A DNA stretch of 64,000 bases. It comes from Amyelois transitella (lineage: Eukaryota > Arthropoda > Insecta > Lepidoptera > Pyralidae). Position 1 is the first letter of the stretch. The number at the start of each line of letters is the position of its first letter. Location of the stretch: positions 2,604,001 to 2,668,000 of the forward strand of contig NC_083520.1 of the NCBI RefSeq assembly GCF_032362555.1. The letters run 5' to 3'. The notes under the pieces were generated by a model. The model was not told the origin of the DNA and did no database searches. It saw only the letters and a program-made list of their open reading frames with translations. The position numbers were made by a program, and so were the translations under genes. This document shows positions 55,451 to 64,000 of this stretch, piece by piece.

Positions 55451-56838
55451 TAAACTCACACTAAAACCTCAAGAAAATATGTCTTTATAACTAAAAAATT
55501 AAAAAATATTGTCACTGCAACGAAGTTATAACCACCGCGCTAAGCACCGATCAGATCAAATACCTACACCTAATGTAACGCGCGCAACACTTCTCATTCA
55601 TGGTGTAATCGTTTCCAGTATGAGTAATCTGATGAGAAGACTCGCCGCCGACGTGCGTACCGGCATGGTCTCCAAAACCGTTTACGGTACACTCTCGTCC
55701 TATTTGAGCTTTCGCGCTTTCCAAGGTGACCTTCAACGGACGCGGGCGGGATCGATGAAAAGGAAATGCCAGCTCCTTACTGATTTCGTTTCATTTTTCT
55801 GATATTGAAAATTTGCTTCTCAATAAACAAGAACATATAATTATGTATCTAAATACCGTGGGTAATTAATATAGATACCTACTCAAGTTACACATGCTGA
55901 ATTTTTATTCAATCTTCCGTACATACTTAGTTCAAAAATATTATTTATGATTGATTGGAATCGAATTGAGCGACGAGGATTTGCATATCGTTGCATAAAA
56001 TATTTTTTCCGCAAACAATCTATGTAAATAATTTACATTTTCCTCTTATTTGTAACTTTGGCGCCAAAGTCAGAGACATCTAGCGTTCTTTATTGGCAAT
56101 AAAAACCAAAGTCACTCTATAAAAAGTATAACACATTCTTGGCTGTACAGGCGTAAATCCTTATCATTCATATCATAAAACTATTTGAGTTAGTGTCAAA
56201 GTCAAGTTACCAATGACAGTCATTGGCAAATTTGATTTTGAAAATTTTTGCTTTTCTTGTTTTGGTTGTGTTGTGGCTTGTTCAGTGTTTTTATAACTGA
56301 AGTTTTAAATAAAACATAATTTCAATTTATTTAAAGCTTGCAAATTATAGCAGCATGTCGTCGACAATATTCCTATCAACTAATAAGTAAAGTGAATTTA
56401 TATCAGATAGCATTATATAACTATTTTTAAAACTAATCCTTACGTTTAACGGTACACTTTGTACCGATGTGTTGAATAGATTCATATAATTCTGTATCGG
56501 TGTAAGGCCCCTAGAAAGACAGTTGTGTCGGTCAGTTGGTCATAGCGAAGGTCACAGCCGGTTTCGTAGGCAGAAGCTACTGCTTTAAAATCAACAGTGC
56601 TTAGTGGTCGGGCCACTAAATCGCATGGTCGTGGCGTGTGGAAGTACATATTTGTCTCGTCTTACGGTGAAAGTTAGACGATAGTACAGTTGCGTGAGGT
56701 TCCGTTAAGAAATGTCTGATTATACTGTGAATAAATTAATTGGGTATATTGAAGAATTGTAGAATTTATTTTGATTAAAAGTCAAAGAGTTGCAAATCGA
56801 GTTTTATATAAATTTGTACTGTAACATAATAAGTGAAA
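55451..56838. other. Divergent spacer between SLC17 and carrier genes
   Basis: 1.4 kb between the two start codons. TCAGT near 56284 (ttgttcagtgttt) could be a plus-strand initiator for the carrier; no TATA box fits it. A small hairpin lies at about 56.6 kb. The open frame at 55509-55802 has no family marks and overlaps the SLC17 upstream region. Confidence 0.4.
56601..56620. repeat. Short GC hairpin
   Basis: ttagtgg and ccactaa, 7-base perfect arms around tcggg, in the leader region of the carrier gene. A possible structured 5' UTR element. Confidence 0.5.
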
Positions 56839-59800
56839 ATGGCTTTACAAATGGAACAGAAGAATGATATTACCTTTATACTCAAGAGCCTATTAGCTGG
56901 AGGTAAGTAGTCCATTAGAGTATTTATAATTTTGCTTTATTTAAAAAAAACTTATTAAACATCTTGATATAGATAGGTTTAATTATTTTTTTTAATTACT
57001 AATAATCTAAATATTTACATAGCATCTATAAATTATTTCATATAACTATCAATATAAATAAATAACTGAATAAAAAAACTAGTACTATAATAGTTTTGAG
57101 AATTAAATACTGTAATTAAAGTTATGATTATTTTGAAAGTGACATAAAAATTTTCACAGAAAAGTAACTAATTTATTCTTTATAGAATTTTTTGAAGGAA
57201 GAATATCGTGGTAAATTTTTAAATACTTATCAGGTGTTGCCGGAATGTGTGCAAAAACCACGGTAGCACCGCTTGACCGCATCAAGATCCTGCTTCAAGC
57301 ACAATCGGTGCACTATAAGCATCATGGGGTTGTCGGCGGCCTCGCTGCCATCATCAAGAAAGAGTCCCTGCTTGCACTCTACAAAGGGAATGGTGCTCAG
57401 ATGGTCAGGATATTCCCGTATGCAGCTACACAGTTTACTAGTTTTGAGATTTATAAGAAGGTAAGACTGTTGGTCAATATAATTTTCTAAATTTATTTTG
57501 TTTATCTCTAGGAATTTAAAAATCCTTAGTTTGTGAGTATGTCAGGATGTCAGTATGGATGTTTGTTACACTTTCATGCAAAAACTGAACCGATTATGAT
57601 GAAATTTGGTATGTAGGTAGCTGAAGACCCAGAATAACATATAGGCTTTTTATCCCGGAAACCCCGCGGGAATGATTCCACGCGGACGATGTCGCGGGCG
57701 ACCGGCTCTTGTATATATGTATAAGTACTACTCATTTTCAAAAAATGTTCTTCCAACAGATTATACATTCATCTAGTTGATCAGTGAAAAGCTTTTTTCC
57801 TATCTTTCACTCATCTTTGCTTGTGTCCTTTGTTTTTTATGTTTTGAAGTATGGCATATACTAATGTCCAATGATAAAATTCAAAGGCCTCTATGTATTG
57901 GCACCATTATATTTGGCTGAATTACATCAACTCTCCATCACATTATTTTGGTCAATTTACTTGCTTTAGATGTTGAGTATTTATAATGTTGGTAGCAAAA
58001 GCTTTAATTTTAAATATGATAACATATACTCATAAATTCATTAATTTTACAATGTTTATAAAATTTTAAACAATGTTGTTTAAAAATTTCAGTAGGTACA
58101 ATAAGTCTAAACCTATGTTTGTGATTGATTTAACCAGTAATATTAACTAATTGTTATGTTGTTATTACTATTAGTGTGTTTACACTACTAACAAGTTATA
58201 CAATTACCATATAAGGCGAGTGTACACTTCACAGGGTTTTAAATGAAGACGCCGCTTGTAATCATTTGCATATATTGACAATACCTCATATGTAATGAGC
58301 TTAAACTATTCTGTCCTTTGAGTAATTTCGTGTGTTATGGCGTATGGCAAGACTACATGGAAAATAGGTTAAATATTTGGTTCTCAACAGTTTCTTTTGT
58401 GATTCTTATCATATCATCTCAGTGTATGACGAATGATGACTCTAGACGCAGGATGCGTCTAAGGGAGGCCGCGGAATCACTCTTACGTGCTGTGAATGAA
58501 TCCGGCCAGGGCCCTCTATGCACCGGGAGGCATTATTGTAATCATTATTGCCCCAGCCCCAACTTAAATCATATATGTATGTACATACATACATATAGTC
58601 ACGTCTATATCACTTGCAGGGTAGACAGAGCCAACAGTCTTAAAAATACTGATAGGCCACGTTCAGCTGTGTGACTCAATAATAGAATTGAGATTCAAAT
58701 AGTGTCAGGTTGCTTGCCTAAGAAAAGAATCCCAAGTGTATAAACCTATCCCTTACTCGCCTTTTGCGACATCCAAGGGTAAGAGATGGAGTGGTCTTAT
58801 TCCTTTTTGTATTGGTGCCGGGAACCACACGGCGCCATATAAAAAAAAGTCAAATAATGCCACCACAAATGAGAACCGACGAGTTTGCATAGTTATGAAT
58901 GTGGATACTTGCATATGCAACTGGATTTGTAACCATTCAGCCCTTCATCCGCCATGTCTTCATCATACGTCTTTTTTGTTCGTCCCGTGCCAATGTTGTA
59001 TGTTACGCGTGTTTTACACGTGAGTTCGGTAAGTTAATCAATGAAAATGTGGACGTCATAGTCGTCATATGTCTCGTTAATAATCCTACAAAAGTTTATA
59101 AATTTTAAAGAAAATTTATAAATTTGCGATATTTATACATAGTTTTACAGTAACTTATATGCGGCCTAAAAACACTCTTGAGTCCTTTTAAAGTTGCGCT
59201 TTTTCGCTAGTTAATTAACATTAAACGTGATTAAAATTTGATAAAAACATTGTTGTTTTTTTTTGATAAAGGGTTCATCATGTCAGCTTCGATAAAAAAA
59301 AAATTAATTTCGAAATCTATTCAGCCGCGTGCCGCATGGGCGGTGGCGTATCACTCTGGTTTAGAATTACACAATATGTCTTTAAGGCCAGGCTTTCAAA
59401 CTTGGGATACCCCTTGTAAGCGATGAGCTAGCAACCTATCACTATTTGAATCTCAATTCCATCATAAAGCCATACAGCTGAAGACGGAATTTCAGTCTTT
59501 TCAAGACTTAACTCTGCCTACCCCACAAGGGATATATACATACGTAACTACATGTAGGTATGTGACAAACGGGTCCCTGCACTATACTATATATAAGTAG
59601 TAGGTATAGTGCTATATATAACTAGTCATAATCGTCAACCTTGTCTTCAATCTTAATCTTAATTAGATCTGTTTACTACAATTATACAATGCAATACCTA
59701 GCTTACACCTATTTGCCACGATGTCATTAATGTTGCTAATAACTTGGAATAACTCGTATATTTGCTTTTCGTGTGAAAAGTTGCAAATTGATTGTGATGT

Positions 59801-62384
59801 CGATCAATATTTTGTCCTTAAGTCTAATAGGATTAGCAGGTAAATCGTTTGCAGAAGTGATAAGACCGACTGACAATAATCTTACAGTTATTCTCAGGAG
59901 TTATAGGAGCGTCGTTATTTTTTTTTATATTATATTTATACAAGATTTATTTATAATGCGATATTCACAATATCTCCATTTCTCGTGGAATTTTCAGGCA
60001 ATTGATTTTGGTGATCTCTTTCTCGACCCACTATAACCTATCTACATGCCAAATTACACCTTTATGAATCTCGTATCCTACGTACCTGTTATCGAAAATT
60101 CTTATAATTGGGCCAAATAAATTTTGGTGAAGAAAAGTCAGCTTTCCGACTTTTCTCTCTACACTTGACCATATTTATCTTGCTCTGCGCCAACGCCGAT
60201 CTCCTGTTTAATTTCCTTCCACCCAAAGGTTGACTGGAAGAGATTGCTTTAGCGATAAGTCCGCCTTTGTACCATTTATATCTGCTTTGTGTTGTTTTGT
60301 ATGTTTTCTCTTATGGTGCAATAAAGAGTTTTATCTATCTATCTATCTATGATGTGCTCAATTTAAGTCTAATGGCTCGCATATGATCTGACAATGTCTC
60401 TAGCCCTTTTGCCCGATAAGGCAAATGTAGGAAGCCTTGGCCTGTGCAAGTATTGCGTACAAACAATTGAAGGCCCGCAGATAGTTACCCGTTTGGGTAA
60501 GACCTGAGGCTTTGACCCAAATGAAAATGATAACTTTTGTTGCTAAGCAGAGTCAGCGGAAACAAGACGCGTAAGACTATATCTACACAAATAACTTGTA
60601 AAACTAAGAACAAAAGAAAAATGTGCGAATAGTTTTGATTTTTATGCAATACAATCGTACACAAAAAATTATATATTTTTTTCTGTTCTGCGCACATTAC
60701 GGTCGTTTTTACACGACGTTTAATATTGGGTTGCTCTAATTCTAATTTAAAACTCATTAAAAAAGGATGAGTAAAATTAAAAAAAAAAACCTATATATTT
60801 ACCTTTCTTGAATGCATAGATCTACGGATCTCTTAGAAAAATGCTATTAAGAAACTTAACAAGAAAACTCAGAGAAATCGGCCGTTAGCGACAGATAACA
60901 AAACTGCGCCCATCTCTTAGTCTATAAGTAGACGTGCATTATTCCAATCGGTATGTTTCATTCGTATAAACATCGTTTTATTGTCGTGTTTATATTACAG
61001 AACTTTGAACTTGCTAAATCACTTGCCAAATTGTCTAAATCAGGTGTCTGTTCCGATAAGAAACATTTCACCCACTATCTTCATATATATCACTTCTGTC
61101 GAATGTTATGATAGTGTATGCAAACAGAATTGATTCACGTTGGCAGATCGCGAGTTGAAAAAATGTTTATTTGTATTTGTAATGAAATACTATCAAAGGT
61201 GCCGTGTGGTTCCCGGCACCATTACAAAAAAAAAAAAGGACCACTCCATCTCTTTCCCACGGATGTCGTAAAAGGCGACTAAGGGATAGGCTTATAAACT
61301 TGGGATTCCTCTTTTAGACGATGGGCTAGCAACCTGTCACTATTTGAATCTCAATTCTATCACTAAGCCAAACAGCTGAGCGTGGCCTATCAGTCTTGTC
61401 AAGACTAATGGCTCTGTCTACCCCGCTAGGGATATAGACGTGATCATATGTATGTATGTATGTACTATTAAAAGTTTTGCCCTATTTCAGAAGAATAGGT
61501 GTCATAAATACTAAACACTACGCTATTTTATAAGCATACATACATATAATCATGTCTACATCCCTTGTGGTGTAGACAGAGCCAACAGTCTTGAAAAGAC
61601 TGAAAGGCCACGTTTAGCTGTATGGCCTAATGATGGAATTGCGATTCAAATAGCGAGTCATACATAGTGGCAGGTTGCAAGAGCTTCGTCTAAAAGAAGA
61701 ATCCAAAGTTTATTATGCTTTCTTTACGTCGTATTCTACGACATCCACTGGCAAGATCCGCGTGGAATTAATCCCGCGGGAACTCCGGGATAAAAGTAGC
61801 CTATATGTTATTCTGGGTCTTCAGCTACAAAATTCCATCGTAATCGGTTCAGTAGTTTTTGCGTGAAAAAGTAACAAACATCCATACTGACATCCTGACG
61901 TACTTACAAACTTTCGCATTTATAAAATTAGTAGGTTTGATGTTTAATCTCATACATACATACATACATACATATGGTCACGTTTTTATCCCTTGCGGGG
62001 TAGACAGAGCCAACAGGCTTGAAAAGACTGAATGGCCACGTTCAGCTATTTGGCTTAATGATAGAATTGAGATTCAAATAGTGACAGGTTGCTAGCCCAT
62101 CGCCTAAGAATCCCAAGTTTGTAAGCCTATCCCTTACTCGCCTTTTACGCCTCACGTACCGAAATTCTATTTGACTTACTCACCTTTATTTTCAGTACCT
62201 AAACCGCGTTCACGTGCCAGTAGTCCAACACGGGGACAAGTTCATAGCGGGCGCGGCGGCGGGGGTGACCGCGGTGACTCTGACCTACCCGCTGGACACG
62301 ATCCGCGCTCGTCTGGCGTTCCAGGTCCACGGGGAGCACAAGTACTCTGGTATAGCACACGCGGCGGTCACTATGTTCAAAACG
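56839..62384 (+). CDS. SLC25A16: SLC25A16-type mitochondrial carrier, 5' part (3 exons)
   Basis: Coding exons: 56839-56902, 57234-57460, 62196-62384; junctions phase 1 then 0, giving 160 residues. The last donor (AAAACG|GTGGGT) shows that the gene runs past the window. It contains carrier repeat 1 with the signature PLDRIK and the YKGNGAQMVRIFPYAA stretch, and the start of repeat 2 with PLDTIRARLAFQV and GEHKYSG. These words, and HYKHHGV, match the Graves disease carrier protein (SLC25A16; yeast Leu5 relative) better than SLC25A42. The family sits in the inner mitochondrial membrane and is linked to coenzyme A import. A typical carrier has three repeats and six helices, so about half is seen. 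No later exon was found up to 64000. Intron 2 (4.7 kb) is full of SINEs. Confidence 0.9.
57540..57715 (-). mobile_element. RTE-like LINE 3' end
   Basis: The words ttttcatgcaaaaactgaacc, gcgggaatgattccacgcgg and gtcgcgggc: a reverse copy of the family at 23.56 kb. Confidence 0.72.
58577..58836 (-). mobile_element. ATGT-tailed SINE, full copy
   Basis: A minus-strand copy from tacatacatacatatagtcac to cgggaaccacacggcgcc, in intron 2 of the carrier gene. Confidence 0.85.
59325..59570 (+). mobile_element. ATGT-tailed SINE, diverged copy
   Basis: From gccgcgtgccgcatgggcgg (degraded) through gcgatgagctagcaacctat to acaagggatatatacatacg. Older than its neighbours. Confidence 0.6.
60200..60352 (+). 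mobile_element. Jockey-like LINE tail with ATCT repeat
   Basis: The words cccaaaggttgactggaaga, gataagtccgcctttgtacc and ggtgcaataaagagttttat are followed by ATCT units. Confidence 0.72.
61200..61466 (+). mobile_element. ATGT-tailed SINE, full copy
   Basis: From ggtgccgtgtggttcccggc to four ATGT units. Near-matching flanks tactatcaaag and tactattaaaag suggest a target duplication. Its head shows the family's 5' hairpin (GGTGCC paired with GGCACC). Confidence 0.85.
61535..61755 (-). mobile_element. ATGT-tailed SINE, partial
   Basis: The words gtagacagagccaacagtcttg and gaaaggccacgtttagctgta. The 5' head is lost at the joint with the RTE-like tail. Confidence 0.72.
61756..61945 (+). mobile_element. 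RTE-like LINE 3' end
   Basis: The words tcccgcgggaactccgggat, aaagtagcctatatgttat and ctttcgcatttataaaatta. Confidence 0.72.
61955..62160 (-). mobile_element. ATGT-tailed SINE lacking its head
   Basis: A minus-strand copy from six CATA units to the tatcccttactcgccttttac word, where it stops 36 bases before carrier exon 3 (62196). Confidence 0.82.
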
Positions 62385-62439
62385 GTGGGTGGTACTTTTT
62401 GGACATTTCCCTTTTTCATACATGTGTATGTAACACATA

Positions 62440-62875
62440 AATAAAATCACGCCTCTTTCCCGGAGGGGTAGGCAGAGACTACCTCTTTCCACTTGCCACG
62501 ATCTCTGCATACTAACTTCGCTTCATCCACATTCGTAACTCTCTTCATGCAAGCTCGGCGGTTTCGGGTACTTTTGACCTGACCCTTTACCAGGACGTCC
62601 TTTTTTTAATCAAGATACGTTCGTCTAGGTCTTCCCACTCCGACCTTTCCCTACACACCTTCCTTGTATATCTGCTTAGTCAACCTGCTTTCATTCATCC
62701 CCTCCACATGACCGAACCATCTCAACATACCCTTTTCTGTTCCTGTAACTACATCTTCTTTCACATCACAACATTCCCTTATCACGCTATTCCTTATCCG
62801 GTCACTCAATTTCCTTTTTTCATCCGTCATCATTGTTCATCGTTCTCTTGGCGCCCTGGAGAGGGGGTATGACTG
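62440..62875 (-). pseudogene. LINE reverse transcriptase C-terminus, longest copy
   Basis: On the minus strand: KRKLSDRIRNSVIRECCDV, GMLRWFGHVEGM, a broken GRPRRTYLDQI-type stretch, and the NVDEA...CRDRGKWKEV tail with ATGT-like end. The frame shifts between parts and the copy is 5'-truncated. It is the fullest copy of the family in the window and lies in intron 3 of the carrier gene. Confidence 0.8.
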
Positions 62876-64000
62876 TGACTATGATCCTGTATTGTGCTGG
62901 AGTAGATAAAGTGTCAATTTGAGATCGATATACATATTGCCGTAAGAGCATAAAAATGATATAAAAACTGTCCATGACGGTCTACCGCTGGTCTTCCTGT
63001 ATCATCAACATCCCAACAAAACATCCCAACCTTGTACGCCAACAGATCTGACCAGTCAAGAATTTTAAGATATGAAACGTTTATCTATCATACAAAACTT
63101 ACCGATTCATTAAAAAATCAATTATCAAGCCTTTTAGTGTCATTAGAATTGTATAATCTATTTAAATGAGAACATCGTGCTGATAACGAATGTTAAGTTT
63201 AATTTTAAATGATTATTGGTATCACCCTATTATCTTCGTTTACAAAGGTTGCAACTGGTCACTTACAAAAAAAATAAAAAATATTTTTTTTACTTTGCTT
63301 GGCATTGTCTGTTTATAAAAAAAAACAATTTGATGTGTCGTACAAATACCTATTACTTATGTTATTTTAATTAATGTTAAAAACACTTTGATTAGCCAGT
63401 ACTCACCGTGACCTCTGGCTTGCCAGATATTTGTTCAAAGCTCAGGTTAAACGCGAGTTATCTTTCATGAATAGGCAGCGTTTGACATTTTTTTACTTTT
63501 CTCAACATACCCTCTTTTTTGTGGTCAATACATACTCTTTTACTCCACACGTTTTACATTTATCAATACTTTTTAACTTATATTACAAATTTACACCCGC
63601 ACATACATAAATTGTATTATAGTATAATACATAAAAGATATGTATTCTTCATCGTAAAGAAACTCGCCAAAAACTATTGGACCTATTTGTGATATTTTCC
63701 ATAGAGACGGACAAAACATTCAGAAATTATTTAAATTTTGAATTTATTCATGTATTAATAAAAATTCTGAAATTAATAAATATGTGTAATAATGTCGTGG
63801 GTCAGTCACAATAAATGAAAACACCAGATTTCCGTTCAAGGCGAGTCTTGTCTTGTCGTCTTCTGAATCGATAGTCATTTTTTTACTAATTTATCTGTTA
63901 GTTTTTAAAATTAAACGTCACAAAATATAGAAATAAATTTATTTTGTTTTTTTGATGCCAAGAGTCCGACTGTCCATAGAGGCTGCAACTTGCGTTAATA
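62876..64000. other. Intronic/flank DNA, nothing recognised
   Basis: AT-rich sequence inside the carrier gene's third intron (the gene continues outside). No exon with repeat 2 or 3 carrier motifs was found here. Confidence 0.5.

Noticed and set aside
55509-55802. 97-codon plus-strand ORF upstream of the carrier gene
   Set aside because: It has no family marks or splice context and lies over the SLC17 5' region; probably chance.
62171-62444. Extension of carrier exon 3 to 62444
   Set aside because: The frame after 62384 reads into intron sequence (GTGGGT donor), and the conserved carrier alignment stops at FKT.

Overview
The window is nuclear DNA of an insect, almost certainly a moth or butterfly. 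Coding exons are short, split by introns with GT-AG borders, and embedded in AT-rich sequence. Introns and spacers carry many copies of short dispersed repeats of lepidopteran type: a SINE-like family with an ATGT tail, a tRNA-derived SINE, RTE- and jockey-like LINE tails, a mariner, a MITE and a Helitron remnant. There is no sign of prokaryotic organisation. All gene models below were built by joining exons by hand. Every splice phase was checked and each complete model gives a whole number of codons, but no transcript evidence was available.

Layout. 1-5.4 kb: AT-rich spacer with decayed repeats and one doubtful exon. 5.4-12.7 kb (+): a small proline-rich secreted protein with a TATA/TCAGT promoter, a first exon that codes only for Met, and a 4.85 kb intron. 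12.9-16.5 kb: a 3.6 kb pyrimidine-rich, G-poor tract without repeats or genes that I recognise. 16.7-20.8 kb: AT-rich sequence that may be a long 3' UTR on the minus strand, ending in a GC-rich block with an RFX-type X-box. 21.8-23.1 kb: a complete mariner with an intact transposase. 23.35-32.74 kb (-): a 10-exon gene for a 937-residue protein with an N-terminal coiled coil and a C-terminal CAP-Gly domain. 34.17-41.26 kb (+): NSUN4-type mitochondrial rRNA cytosine methyltransferase, nine exons. 42.88-55.45 kb (-): an SLC17-type (sialin/phosphate cotransporter-like) membrane transporter, eleven exons. 56.84 kb to beyond the window (+): a mitochondrial carrier of the SLC25A16 type, first three coding exons only.

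The genes do not form a pathway. NSUN4 and the SLC25A16-like carrier both act in mitochondria, but they are separate transcription units. NSUN4 and SLC17 are convergent. SLC17 and SLC25A16 are divergent with about 1.4 kb between their start codons, as are CAP-Gly and NSUN4.

I saw no clear new multi-gene system. The least explained items are the strand-asymmetric pyrimidine tract, the GC block with the X-box and a possible alternative terminal exon of the CAP-Gly gene, the duplicated intron in the CAP-Gly gene, and a SINE copy with a foldback inversion.
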